Shown here one piece after another: positions 51,934 to 60,416 of a stretch of DNA of 64,000 nucleotides; positions within the stretch are counted from its first letter, which is position 1; each line of letters begins with the position of its first letter. Where the stretch lies: positions 62,001 through 126,000 of the forward strand of contig NZ_AQRC01000001.1 of NCBI RefSeq assembly GCF_000737065.1, read 5' to 3'. The notes below the pieces were generated by a model, which worked only from the letters and a program-made list of their open reading frames with translations, was not told where the DNA came from and ran no database searches. This stretch comes from Thioclava atlantica (GTDB taxonomy: Bacteria > Pseudomonadota > Alphaproteobacteria > Rhodobacterales > Rhodobacteraceae). A program made the position numbers and the translations under genes.

Positions 51934-53145
51934 TCAGCGCATCCCCATTCCGGCGCGCATCAGCGTCTTGCGTACCGGCTTGAACGAGTAGAGCGCCCCG
52001 AGAAGCCCCGCGCGCAGATCGCGTAGCGGGCGGGCCTCGACCATCGAGGCGCGGTTGAGCAGGTCGATCCCGATCTCGCGCGCCTTCACCTCGGGCCAGC
52101 GGCGGCGGTGATAGGCATCGAGCATGCGCGCCTCGCCCAGATGCGCCGGGTCCTCCTCGCACAGCCGAAGCAGGCAGGCGAGGTCGGCCAGGCTCATGTT
52201 GAGCCCCTGAGCGCCGATCGGCGGGATCACATGGGCGGCCTCGGCGATCAGGGCGACGCGCTGCCCGGAAAAGCGATCCGCGATCTGGGTGATCATCGGC
52301 CAGAGCGCGCGGCGGGTCTCGAGCTTGAGCGGACCGAGCAGCCCGGTGGAGCGCTCCAGCATCGCGGCCTCGAACGCCTCGACCGGCAGGGCGGCGAGCC
52401 GTTCGGCCTCCGCTCCACGCTCCATCCAGACGATCGCGGAGGAGGGCTTGCCCTCGCGATCGGGCAGCGGGACCAGCGTGAAAGGGCCGCCCGAGTGGTG
52501 GATCTCGGTCGAGATGTTGTCATGCGGGATCGGGTGGGTGACGGCGAAGGCCAGCGCCTTCTGGCCGTAATGGGTCGTGCGGGTGCCGATGCCGGCGGCC
52601 TCGCGCACGAAGGAATTGCGGCCATCGGCGGCCACGACGAGACGCGCCCGCACATGGGTTCCGTCGGAGAGCGTGACCTCGGCGCCGCTCTCGCGGGCCA
52701 CGAGGCCGGTCGTCGCGACACCGGGACGGAAATCGACCTGCGGGATCCCGGCCAGATGGGCGACCATCTCGCGGCGCAGAAGCCAGTTGGGGAAATTCCA
52801 CCCGAACGGCTCGTCCGAGACGTCGGAGGCATCGAATTCGCGGCTCAGCCGGGCTTCGTGCCGTTCGCCGCCCGCGTCGATGATGCGCATCACCTGCAGG
52901 GGGGCGGCATAGGGGGCGAGGCGGGACCAAAGACCTGCCGCTTCGAGCACCTTGCGCGAGGGCTGCAGGAAGGCGGTGGAGCGCATGTCGGCGCCGTTCG
53001 CGCCTTCCTCGGTGACGGGTGGGGTGGGGTCCACGCAGATCGTGGTGAACCCGGCCGACCCGAAGGCCGCGGCTGCGGTCAGTCCCGCAACGCCGCCGCC
53101 GGATACGAGGATATCGGTTTCGAGGGGCCTCTTCGTCTCGGACAT
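51934..53145 (-). CDS. UbiH/UbiF/COQ6-family FAD-dependent hydroxylase
   Basis: A 403-residue flavoprotein monooxygenase of the ubiquinone-hydroxylase family, acting on the ring of ubiquinone intermediates. The Rossmann dinucleotide motif is ILVSGGGVAGLTAA (about 12-25) and the DG motif is VVAADGRNSFVREAAG. The FAD-binding GD motif is altered: it reads LIAEAAHVIPPIGAQGLN rather than LIGDAAH...GQGLN. This variant is common in alphaproteobacterial UbiH/UbiL-type proteins as I recall them. Which ring position it hydroxylates is not determined. Confidence 0.88.
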   Translation of the reverse strand: MSETKRPLETDILVSGGGVAGLTAAAAFGSAGFTTICVDPTPPVTEEGANGADMRSTAFLQPSRKVLEAAGLWSRLAPYAAPLQVMRIIDAGGERHEARLSREFDASDVSDEPFGWNFPNWLLRREMVAHLAGIPQVDFRPGVATTGLVARESGAEVTLSDGTHVRARLVVAADGRNSFVREAAGIGTRTTHYGQKALAFAVTHPIPHDNISTEIHHSGGPFTLVPLPDREGKPSSAIVWMERGAEAERLAALPVEAFEAAMLERSTGLLGPLKLETRRALWPMITQIADRFSGQRVALIAEAAHVIPPIGAQGLNMSLADLACLLRLCEEDPAHLGEARMLDAYHRRRWPEVKAREIGIDLLNRASMVEARPLRDLRAGLLGALYSFKPVRKTLMRAGMGMR

Positions 53146-53265
53146 CGCATCACTCCGGCTTTTGCGGCGTCATTCTGCCGCGTTCCTCCGGGAGCTGCAA
53201 TCGCCCCGGCAATGAAGCGCGGAACGAGACGGAAGCCTCTCGAGAACAGCTGGACGAGGCCGGCG

Positions 53266-53493
53266 TCAGCCGCCTGCGGTCATCACCACCAGAATCGCGA
53301 GCATGATCCAGGCCGAGCCGACCGCCCAAAGGATGAGGCCACCGAGACCCATGGTAGCGACGAGGCCGACCGCGATCGCCACGATCACGAGGGCGAGCGT
53401 GAACATGAAGCCGGGCGAGATCTGCTTGACTTCGGTGTCGTTATGGTCGGCGGCAAAGGTCGTCATGCCGGTATCGGCAGTCGTCATCGTCAT
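53266..53493 (-). CDS. Small two-helix membrane protein, unknown function
   Basis: A 75-residue protein with a polar Thr/Asp-rich N-terminus (about 1-27) and two transmembrane helices (about 28-49 and 52-72). GGGAG lies eight bases upstream of ATG 53493; ATG 53487 is an alternative. I do not recognise the family. An inverted repeat CTATC-tccct-GATAG (53512-53526) lies just upstream and may be an operator or mRNA hairpin. Confidence 0.6.
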   Translation of the reverse strand: MTMTTADTGMTTFAADHNDTEVKQISPGFMFTLALVIVAIAVGLVATMGLGGLILWAVGSAWIMLAILVVMTAGG

Positions 53494-53607
53494 AGTCGAA
53501 TCTCCCAGAACTATCTCCCTGATAGAGCCACTCGACTTAACGGGGGGGCAGGATCGTTTAAAGTTGACTCTCCCGTGCCATATTGTCGCACGAATGCCGG
53601 CCGGGCC

Positions 53608-54282
53608 TCAGGTCCGGGCGATCCGGGCAAGGAATTCGGTCAGGTCCCCGGTGTGGTGTCGGATGTGATCTTCGGGGGCGGGCGCGGGGGCCACATGCAC
53701 CGTCCTCATCCCGAGCGCATGGGGGTGGCGCAGGTTGCGCGGGTCATCCTCGAACATCGCGCCGCGCGCCCCTGTGATGCCGGCTTTCGCGAAGACCGTG
53801 TCGAAGGCGAGGGCATCCGGCTTGGGGTGAAAATCGGCATGTTCGACCCCGTAGATGCCATCGAAAACGCCGCTCAGGCCGCGCGCCTCGAGCACCCGTT
53901 CGGCATAGGGCCCGGAGCCGTTCGTATAGACGATCTTGCGCCCCGGAAGGCTTGAAATATGGCCGCGCAACGCATCGTCGCGCGTCAGGTGATCGAGCGA
54001 GATGTCATGCACCTCGTGCAGATAGGGCGCGGGGTCGACCTCATGCTCGTGCATCAATCCGGCAAGCGTCGTGCCGTAGAGTTTCCAGTAATGGTCGCGC
54101 AGGTGATCGGCCCGCGCGCGATCGACGCCCAGAGAGCGCATCACGAAATCCGTCATCCGCACCTCGATCTGATCGAACAGGCGCGCGGAGGGTGGATAGA
54201 GGGTGTTGTCGAGGTCGAACACCCAGTCGGTGACGTGGTCAAAATCGGCGGCGATGTCGGAATGCGGGTCGGGCTTGCTCAT
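53608..54282 (-). CDS. HAD-superfamily pyrimidine 5'-nucleotidase-like hydrolase
   Basis: A 224-residue HAD phosphatase. Motif I is VFDLDNTLYPP (nucleophile and acid Asp), motif II is IVYTNGSGPYAERVL, motif III Lys is in HPKPDALAF and motif IV is FEDDPRNLRHP. The helical cap between motifs I and II has the pattern of SDT1/PHM8-type pyrimidine nucleotidases. The frame extends 16 codons beyond ATG 54282, but that start gives the normal N-terminus. It is divergent from the GntR regulator with a 95-base gap. Confidence 0.87.
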   Translation of the reverse strand: MSKPDPHSDIAADFDHVTDWVFDLDNTLYPPSARLFDQIEVRMTDFVMRSLGVDRARADHLRDHYWKLYGTTLAGLMHEHEVDPAPYLHEVHDISLDHLTRDDALRGHISSLPGRKIVYTNGSGPYAERVLEARGLSGVFDGIYGVEHADFHPKPDALAFDTVFAKAGITGARGAMFEDDPRNLRHPHALGMRTVHVAPAPAPEDHIRHHTGDLTEFLARIART

Positions 54283-54377
54283 GGCGTGCAAGCTAGGGCG
54301 CGGCGAAGGGCTGCGCAATCTGCTTGTCACTGGGGCGGAAGCCCGCCTAGATTTGGCGCGAACGAAAGCAGGACTGA

Positions 54378-55031
54378 ATGCAGAAAGACGCCTATACCCT
54401 CATCCTCGACGCGATCGACGAAGGCATCTACCGCCCGGGCGACCGTCTGGTCGAATCCGAACTGGCCGAGCGTTTCGGTGTATCGCGCACGCCGGTGCGC
54501 GAAGCGCTGCAGCGGCTCGAGACCCAGCAGATGCTGGCGCGCGACGGCCGCTCGCTGATCGTCGCCTCGCTCGATCACAACCAGCTCGCCGAGCTCTATG
54601 TCGTGCGCGCGGAGCTCGAGGCGCTGGCGGCGCGGCTCGCGGCGAAACACGCCGCTCCCGAAGAGGTGCGCGTGCTCCAGAACATGATCGACGAGGATCG
54701 CGGAAAGCTCAACGATCCCGAGGGGTTGAGCCGGGCGAACCGGCGGTTCCATCACCAGGTCCATCTCGCCTCTCATAACCGCTACCTCGTGCAGCAGCTC
54801 GATCTCGTGCATCGCTCGATGGCGCTGTTGGCGACGACTTCGCTGGCGGTGAAGGGCCGGGGCGAGGCGGCGCTCGATGAACATCAGGCGATCGTGGACG
54901 CGATCCGCGAAGGGGATGGCGAGGCGGCTGCCGCCGCGCTGCGCGCCCATATCTCGCGCGCCTTCGAGACGCGCCTCAAGCTCGATGCGGCGGGGCACGG
55001 CACGGCGGGGCACTGGGCCGAGGCGCTCTGA
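54378..55031 (+). CDS. GntR-family transcriptional regulator (FadR/FCD subfamily)
   Basis: A 217-residue DNA-binding regulator. The winged helix-turn-helix (about residues 5-65) reads IYRPGDRLVESELAERFGVSRTPVREALQRLE, highly typical. The all-helical FCD ligand domain (about 75-200) contains the metal-site pattern NRRFHHQVHLASHN, E/D and H in DEHQAIVDAI and LRAHISRAF. Such regulators respond to small organic acids. Its ATG has only a weak ribosome site. It abuts the convergent glycosyltransferase gene: stop codons are directly adjacent at 55031/55032. Its target is unknown. Confidence 0.9.
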   Translation: MQKDAYTLILDAIDEGIYRPGDRLVESELAERFGVSRTPVREALQRLETQQMLARDGRSLIVASLDHNQLAELYVVRAELEALAARLAAKHAAPEEVRVLQNMIDEDRGKLNDPEGLSRANRRFHHQVHLASHNRYLVQQLDLVHRSMALLATTSLAVKGRGEAALDEHQAIVDAIREGDGEAAAAALRAHISRAFETRLKLDAAGHGTAGHWAEAL

Positions 55032-57077
55032 TCAGTCGATCAGCGGCGCGTAGCGGGTGCGCGGCTTCGCCGGTCGCGCGCGCACCAGCGCGGCCCGGAT
55101 TGCCGGGACAAGGCTTGAGCGCTTCGCCTGCAGACGGGGCTCTCCGGAGTGCAGCGTGTCGAAGATCCCGTGATGCGTCTTGTCCCAGTAGAACGGTTTC
55201 GCGATCACCTCGTAGAGCGCCTTCCAGCCCGCAAGCGCGCCGAGCGGGAAATAGAGGTGAAGCGTCGGGACCCATTTCACCAGGTGACGGTGTTCGTTTC
55301 CGCGTACGGCCCAGCCAGAGACGAGGATCGAGAGCAGTTCGGAGAGCAGGAAGATCCCCATCACCGCGAGGAAGAGGGGTGCGGGCATCTGTGCCGCGAT
55401 CGGATGCCAGAGGCCGAAAAGTGCGAGCCAGAAGCTCCACAGAACCGGGGCGAGCACATATTGCGAGAGCGATCCGAGGATCAGGATCTGCACGCCGAGA
55501 AAGCGCTTGGCGCCCAGCTCGCGCCAGAGGCGGACCGGGTCGCGCATATGCACCGCCCAGGTCATCGCATAGCCCTTGAGCCAGCGCGAGCGTTGCTTGA
55601 CCCAGGGCAGCGCGCGGCAATTGGCCTCTTCATGGGTGACGGTCTCGATCAGTTCGGTGCGATAGCCGTGGCGGGCGAGACGCACGCCGAGATCGGCATC
55701 CTCGGTGACGTTATGGGCGTCCCATCCGCCGAGTTCCTCGAGCGCCGCGCGGCGGAAGAAGAGCGTGGTTCCGCCCAGCGGGACGACGAAGCCGAGCCGG
55801 GCGAGACCGGGAAGGAAGATCCGGAACCAGGCGGCATATTCGATGGTGAAGCAACGCGAGAGCCAGTTGGTGCGCGGGTTGTAGTAATCGAGGATGCCCT
55901 GCAGGCAGGCGGTCTCGGGCGGCGCCTGCGCGAAACGTCGCGCGACGGCCTGCAACTGGTCGGGTTCGGGGGCGTCCTCTGCATCCCACACCCCGATCAC
56001 CGAGCCGCGGCAGAAGTTCAGCGCGTAATTGAGGGCCCGCGGCTTGGTGCGGATTGGCCCGTCAGGGACGGTGACGACCCGCATCCAGCGCGGAAGCCGC
56101 GTCGCGGCGAGCGCAACCCGCGTCCGCCGGTCGCTTTCCTCCACGACGAGGACCACGTCGAGCAGCTCGCGCGGATAGCGCAGCCGCGCGAGGCGCTCGA
56201 TCAGGCGCGGCGCGATGTCGTCCTCGTGAAAGAGGGGAACGAGCATCGAGATGACCGGAAGGCGAGGGGGCGGCCCGAGCAGGGCCTCGGGGCCACGGGG
56301 CGATCGGCGCGGGATGGTGAGCCAGCTGACGAAGGCCGCAAGCTTGAGCCCCGTCGTCGCGATCAGGGTCAGCATCATCCAGCCGAAGAGCAGGGCGAAG
56401 ACGGTCTGCGGCGCGGCCCAGAGACCGAGTGCCGAGAGCGCGACGAAACCGCCTGCGATCAGCGCGGCTCGCGCCTCGTTGCGGTTGCGGCAGCTCTGTT
56501 CCGGATCGACCTTGGCCTCGGCGCGGCGGATCAGCGCGGTCTGGCGGCGGGCCAGCAGGCTTTCATGCACGTCGCGCTCGGGCGCGAGCACCATCCGGTA
56601 GGGGGCGAAGCTTTCGGGAAGCGCGGCGCAGAGGGGCGCGAATTCCTCGGGGCGGGCGGTGGCGATCAGGGTGACGCCGCCGATCCGGCGCCAGGGCACC
56701 ATCGCGCGGCTCAGGCAGGTTTCGGCCCCGATCGCGTCGATCAGGCGCGGGTCGGGCGGCTCGGCCGCGAGGTCAACGACCGAACTGCGCCATTGCAGCG
56801 CGAGCGCGGCCAGCAGGTCCGCCTCCTCGACCCATCCATGGGTGAGGAGAATGTCTCCGAGCCGCACGTCCTCGCGTTGGCGCAGCGCGAGCGCCTTGAG
56901 AAGGTTTCCGGACTCGACCGCGCCCATTTCGAGCAGGATCTGCCCGAGCGGAGGGCGACGGGTTGACCGGCCGGTCCCCGCGCGTTTGCGCGTCACGATG
57001 CCGTGCAAGGAGGAGAGGGCCGGCGGGGCTGTCGCCTCCGCCGGCATGTCGATCGTTCTGAGCTTTGCCGTATTCAT
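55032..57077 (-). CDS. Family 2 glycosyltransferase with N-terminal MshEN-like domain
   Basis: A 681-residue processive-type inner-membrane glycosyltransferase. Residues about 30-100 show the MshEN (T2SSE_N) pattern, LGQILLEMGAVESGNLLKAL then RLGDILLTHGWVEEADLLAAL, a module that binds cyclic di-GMP in MshE and NfrB. Transmembrane segments near 210-245 precede the GT-A domain: VPLFHEDD, DVVLVVEESD, the DxD-like WDAEDAPEPDQL, TEDADLGVRL and QRSRWLKGYAM (QxxRW). C-terminal helices (about 500-620) form the export channel. It probably makes an exopolysaccharide under cyclic di-GMP control (inference); no other polysaccharide genes are adjacent. Confidence 0.85.
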   Translation of the reverse strand: MNTAKLRTIDMPAEATAPPALSSLHGIVTRKRAGTGRSTRRPPLGQILLEMGAVESGNLLKALALRQREDVRLGDILLTHGWVEEADLLAALALQWRSSVVDLAAEPPDPRLIDAIGAETCLSRAMVPWRRIGGVTLIATARPEEFAPLCAALPESFAPYRMVLAPERDVHESLLARRQTALIRRAEAKVDPEQSCRNRNEARAALIAGGFVALSALGLWAAPQTVFALLFGWMMLTLIATTGLKLAAFVSWLTIPRRSPRGPEALLGPPPRLPVISMLVPLFHEDDIAPRLIERLARLRYPRELLDVVLVVEESDRRTRVALAATRLPRWMRVVTVPDGPIRTKPRALNYALNFCRGSVIGVWDAEDAPEPDQLQAVARRFAQAPPETACLQGILDYYNPRTNWLSRCFTIEYAAWFRIFLPGLARLGFVVPLGGTTLFFRRAALEELGGWDAHNVTEDADLGVRLARHGYRTELIETVTHEEANCRALPWVKQRSRWLKGYAMTWAVHMRDPVRLWRELGAKRFLGVQILILGSLSQYVLAPVLWSFWLALFGLWHPIAAQMPAPLFLAVMGIFLLSELLSILVSGWAVRGNEHRHLVKWVPTLHLYFPLGALAGWKALYEVIAKPFYWDKTHHGIFDTLHSGEPRLQAKRSSLVPAIRAALVRARPAKPRTRYAPLID

Positions 57078-57160
57078 TCGGCCGCAACCCTCGCATCTGT
57101 CCCGCGGGCAGAATGGAGAGCTGTGGTTAATCCGCCGTTAATGGCTCTGGGGCGCCGGCC

Positions 57161-58324
57161 TCAGGCGCGGCGGGCGCGCATGGCCTCGGCGAAGCGTTCG
57201 AACAGGTAGTAGCTGTCCTGCGGGCCCGGGCTGGCCTCGGGGTGGTATTGCACCGAGAAGACCGGGCGATTTTCGATCGCGATGCCGCAATTCGACCCGT
57301 CGAACAGCGAGACATGGGTTTCCGCCACGCCTTTCGGCAGTGTCTGGCTGTCCACCGCGAAGCCGTGGTTCATCGAGGTGATCTCGACCTTGCCGGTGGT
57401 GAGGTCCTTCACCGGGTGGTTCGCGCCGTGATGCCCGTGGTTCATCTTGATCGTCTTCGCGCCGAGCGCCAGCGCGAGCATCTGGTGGCCAAGGCAGATC
57501 CCGAAGACGGGCAGCTCGGTATCCAGCACGTTCTTGATCATCGGCACCGCATAGGCTCCGGTCGCGGCCGGGTCGCCGGGGCCGTTCGAGAGGAACACGC
57601 CATCGGGATTGAGCGCGAGCACTTCCTCGGCGGTGGCGGTCGCGGGCAGCACGGTCACGTCGCAACCCGCCGAGGCGAGGCAGCGCAGGATATTGCGCTT
57701 GGCGCCGAAATCGATGGCGACGACCTTGAGGTCATTGCCCTCGGCCTTCTTGTAGCCCTCGGGCCAGGCCCAACGCATCTCGTCCCAGCGATAGCTCTGT
57801 GCGCAGGTCACATCCTTGGCGAGGTCGAGCCCCTCGAGCCCGGACCAGCCGCGCGCCTTCTTGACCAGCGCCTCGATGTCGAAGACGCCATCGGGGCTGT
57901 GCGCGATGGCGACATGGGGCGCGCCCTGCTGGCGGATCGCGCGGGTCAGGCGGCGGGTATCGACACCGCCGACGCCGATCCGGCCGCGTTTTTCGAGCCA
58001 GGTCACGAGGTTCTCGGCCGCGCGCCAGTTCGAGGGCTCGGTCGGGTCCCATTTGACGACCATTCCGGCGGCGACCGGCTCGCCCGTCTCGTCGTCTTCC
58101 GGGTTCACGCCGACATTGCCGACATGAGGGAAGGTGAAGGTGACGACCTGCCCGGCATAGGACGGGTCCGTCATGATCTCCTGATAGCCGGTCATGGCGG
58201 TGTTGAAGACAAGCTCCGCCACCGTGTCGCCCGTCGCGCCGAAGCCGCGCCCGTAGAAGAGCGATCCATCGGCGAGCGCGATCAGCGCGGTGGGCTTTTC
58301 CGATGCGGTCTGACTTGCAGGCAT
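57161..58324 (-). CDS. carA: Carbamoyl-phosphate synthase small subunit CarA
   Basis: The glutaminase subunit of carbamoyl-phosphate synthase, feeding arginine and pyrimidine synthesis; 387 residues, normal length. The N-terminal CPSase domain begins LADGSLFYGRGFGATG...FNTAMTGYQEI. The class I glutaminase domain has nucleophile C277 in GICLGHQ, the oxyanion motif LSNGPGDP and the His-Glu pair in QYHPEASPGP. Start ATG 58324 has GGGGGAG upstream. A good promoter lies 33-60 bases upstream. carB is not in the window, so the two subunit genes are unlinked here or carB is beyond. Confidence 0.96.
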   Translation of the reverse strand: MPASQTASEKPTALIALADGSLFYGRGFGATGDTVAELVFNTAMTGYQEIMTDPSYAGQVVTFTFPHVGNVGVNPEDDETGEPVAAGMVVKWDPTEPSNWRAAENLVTWLEKRGRIGVGGVDTRRLTRAIRQQGAPHVAIAHSPDGVFDIEALVKKARGWSGLEGLDLAKDVTCAQSYRWDEMRWAWPEGYKKAEGNDLKVVAIDFGAKRNILRCLASAGCDVTVLPATATAEEVLALNPDGVFLSNGPGDPAATGAYAVPMIKNVLDTELPVFGICLGHQMLALALGAKTIKMNHGHHGANHPVKDLTTGKVEITSMNHGFAVDSQTLPKGVAETHVSLFDGSNCGIAIENRPVFSVQYHPEASPGPQDSYYLFERFAEAMRARRA

Positions 58325-58356
58325 GGCGCGACTCCCCCGAGGTAAAAATTCGCCGG

Positions 58357-58385
58357 AACTTAGGCGGGTCTCGGCTGCGGGTCAA
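58357..58385 (-). promoter_or_regulatory. Probable carA promoter
   Basis: On the minus strand TTGACC (58385-58380) and TAAGTT (58362-58357) are separated by exactly 17 bases, a near-consensus sigma-70 promoter giving a leader of about 25 bases before the carA ATG. Confidence 0.55.
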
Positions 58386-58435
58386 GGGACTCCTGCATAT
58401 TTGCGTTTATTATGTTTTTCAATGACTTACGGGTG

Positions 58436-58464
58436 TTGTGCGCATTTCGCAATGCAGCTATTCT
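58436..58464 (+). promoter_or_regulatory. Probable yqeY promoter
   Basis: TTGTGC (58436-58441) and TATTCT (58459-58464) are separated by 17 bases on the plus strand, about 30 bases before the YqeY start, back to back with the carA promoter. Confidence 0.45.
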
Positions 58465-58493
58465 GTCGCCTTGACGCAGATGGGGACAAACGA

Positions 58494-58958
58494 ATGCAAA
58501 TGCGCGACAAGATCGCCGCGGCGCTGAAGACGGCGATGCGGGAAAAGGATCAGGAGCGGCTCTCGACGCTGCGACTCATCAATGCGGCCATCAAGGACCG
58601 CGAAATCGCGATGCGCTCGGAAGGTGATGGCGGCGGCACGGTGGGCGATGCCGAGGTGCTCGCGATCATGGGCAAGATGGTGAAGCAGCGCCAGGAAAGC
58701 GCGCGTGCCTATGAGGAAGGCGGCCGGCTCGAACTGGCGGAGAAGGAACTTTCCGAGATCCGCGTGATCGAGGAGTTCCTGCCGCGCCAGTTGAGCGAGG
58801 AAGAGGTGTCGCAGGCCATCGATGCCGCGATTGCCAAGCTCGGGGCCAGTTCGATCCGCGACATGGGGCGCGTGATGGGCGAGCTGAAGGCGCAATATAC
58901 CGGCCAGATGGACTTCTCGAAGGCCGGGCCGATGGTCAAGGATCGGCTCGCCTCCTGA
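58494..58958 (+). CDS. GatB/YqeY domain protein
   Basis: A 154-residue cytoplasmic protein (ATG 58494; ATG 58500 is equally plausible and closer to the usual length). It begins MRDKIAAALKTAMREKDQERLSTLRLINAAIKDREIA and carries KMVKQRQESARAYEEGGRLELAEKE...IEEFLP and the C-terminal DMGRVMGELKAQYTGQMDFSKAG, all standard for YqeY. The fold is shared with the tRNA-binding tail of GatB amidotransferase, but free-standing members have no proven reaction. It is often encoded between carA and dnaG in alphaproteobacteria; here it is divergent from carA. Confidence 0.92.
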   Translation: MQMRDKIAAALKTAMREKDQERLSTLRLINAAIKDREIAMRSEGDGGGTVGDAEVLAIMGKMVKQRQESARAYEEGGRLELAEKELSEIRVIEEFLPRQLSEEEVSQAIDAAIAKLGASSIRDMGRVMGELKAQYTGQMDFSKAGPMVKDRLAS

Positions 58959-59000
58959 GGGGTGGCGGAGCTCCGCCACCACCCGGAACGCGATGGAACG

Positions 59001-59027
59001 GCGCCCCTGCGGGGGCGTTTCTTTTTT
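59001..59027 (+). terminator. Intrinsic terminator of the YqeY gene
   Basis: CGCCCC (59002-59007) pairs with GGGGCG (59012-59017) around a four-base loop and is followed by TTTCTTTTTT, a strong T-run. Confidence 0.88.
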
Positions 59028-59056
59028 CGCAGATCATGCGCAAAGGAGGTGTGTCC

Positions 59057-59242
59057 ATGGAAGCTCAGTCGAAAGTGCAGCAGAAGGCGGCTGGCGCGGC
59101 GCTTGCAGCGAAGCGCGGCGAGACGCGCGTCAAGGATCTCCAGGGGGCGGCCAGGAACATGTACGAGCACATGACCGAGGGCGAACTCGAGGAAATGGCG
59201 GGGGTCGAACGCTCCGGCCTGCCCGAGCGCAAGAGTCACTGA
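59057..59242 (+). CDS. DUF3008 family small protein
   Basis: A 61-residue protein: after a short lead, KVQQKAAGAALAAKRGETRVKDLQGAARNMYEHMTEGELEEMA...GLPERKSH, which matches the DUF3008 pattern closely. AAAGGAGGT ends six bases before ATG 59057, so an upstream in-frame ATG at 59036 is rejected. The protein is basic at the N-terminus and acidic at the C-terminus. Function is unknown; members are common in Proteobacteria and often stress-linked by context. Confidence 0.85.
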   Translation: MEAQSKVQQKAAGAALAAKRGETRVKDLQGAARNMYEHMTEGELEEMAGVERSGLPERKSH

Positions 59243-59307
59243 GCGCGTTTTCCGGTCGAGGCCGGGAAGTGCCGGACGACAATCCGAGTAACGAGTGGGA
59301 GAATGTG

Positions 59308-59730
59308 ATGGGGGCCAGAGCCGCTCAGTTCGCGTCTTTTTGCCTTTTGTCGATCGCGATCGCCGGATGCGTGCCCGCGGTGGGCCTTGGCGAGTTGCAG
59401 AAGGAATATCCGGATCGGAAATTGTTCCGGTTCCAGTCCTCGGTGGCGGGGGGCTCGGTGAGCTATCTCTGTGCGCCGGGCTCGAACGGGACGGAGACGC
59501 GCAAACGTGCGCGCGCTGCCCATGCCGCCTACGAGGCCGAGATCCACTCCTACGGGAACACCTTCGCGAAGGAGCTCGTGGGAGCGCTTGCGGCAGGAAC
59601 GCATCCGCAGACCGCGACGCAAACCGTCAACCGGGAGAGTGACGCCTGGGCGCGTCAGGCGGCGCTGAAGATCGAGAACGGCTTCAAATGCCTACCGGTC
59701 TCGGCCCCGGGGGTCGGGATCGACGGCTGA
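59308..59730 (+). CDS. Hypothetical lipoprotein
   Basis: A 140-residue putative lipoprotein. From ATG 59308 (GGGAG six bases upstream) the N-terminus has a hydrophobic segment ending LSIAIAGC, a lipobox with the acylated Cys at residue 21. The mature part contains two further cysteines (SYLCAPG and FKCLPV) that may form a disulfide and a helical, Ala/Glu-rich middle. I do not recognise the family. The frame is open far upstream, but that part has no ribosome site. Confidence 0.65.
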   Translation: MGARAAQFASFCLLSIAIAGCVPAVGLGELQKEYPDRKLFRFQSSVAGGSVSYLCAPGSNGTETRKRARAAHAAYEAEIHSYGNTFAKELVGALAAGTHPQTATQTVNRESDAWARQAALKIENGFKCLPVSAPGVGIDG

Positions 59731-59733
59731 AGG

Positions 59734-60270
59734 TCAGGGCGCAGCGGGGGCTCGCGCCAGATCGAGCCGCGCCTGCAATTCGCGATGCAGTTTGCGGCGT
59801 TCTTCCGGTGTGAGGAAGGCGCCAAGCTCGACCACGCGCGCGCCTCCGCGCAAGGTCAGGTAATCGGGGACGGGACCGCCCGACGGATGGAGTTCCGCAC
59901 GCACCCAATGCGGATTGGCGACCCAGTCGCGGGCCGTCTGATCGGGCTCGTGCCGGATCAGGTGCAGCTCCGCACCCCGAAAGCTGAGCACCTCGCGCAC
60001 TTCGCCCGTGCGGTAGCTGTGCGAGATCGCCCACCAGACCCCGGCGACCGCGATCGCGATGAAGAGAAGGATCCACCAGAGTTCGGGCCGTCCAAGCAAG
60101 GAGAGCAGAGGGATGCTCACCATCACGACCGTGGCCGCGATGAAGAAGACGAAACCGGTGCGGGGCAGCGACCTGTAGGGCCAGAGATGGACCTGATCTG
60201 CCGTGCCGGGGGCTTGCCCCGAAGGCTCCGGCGCCGGGTTTCCCGCCGTGTCTGTCCAGCGATAGGGCAT
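59734..60270 (-). CDS. DUF2244 family membrane protein
   Basis: A 178-residue inner-membrane protein. A Pro-rich cytoplasmic N-terminus leads into LWPYRSLPRTGFVFF, the DUF2244 signature, then two transmembrane helices (about 39-58 and 65-84). The C-terminal domain shows EVLSFRGAELHLIRHEP, WVANPHWVRAELHP and VELGAFLTPEERRKLHREL. It lies immediately downstream of ctaD in the same direction, a linkage often seen in alphaproteobacteria, so a role with cytochrome oxidase is possible. Its function is unknown. Confidence 0.85.
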   Translation of the reverse strand: MPYRWTDTAGNPAPEPSGQAPGTADQVHLWPYRSLPRTGFVFFIAATVVMVSIPLLSLLGRPELWWILLFIAIAVAGVWWAISHSYRTGEVREVLSFRGAELHLIRHEPDQTARDWVANPHWVRAELHPSGGPVPDYLTLRGGARVVELGAFLTPEERRKLHRELQARLDLARAPAAP

Positions 60271-60368
60271 CGCTCCTCCTGGTCACGCGGGCGTGAGGAT
60301 ACCGCAGGCAGGTCCTCTGGCAAGCAAGATCGCGGATGCTGCGCCCGGCCGGGCTTGAGAAAAGCGAA

Positions 60369-60392
60369 CGGCCCCGGATCGCTCCGGGGCCG
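60369..60392 (-). terminator. Intrinsic terminator of ctaD
   Basis: A perfect 10-pair stem, CGGCCCCGGA with TCCGGGGCCG around a four-base loop, lies just past the ctaD stop. On the minus strand TTCGCTTTTC follows. Confidence 0.8.
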
Positions 60393-60416
60393 CTGCATGA
60401 TCAGGAGATGGCGGGC

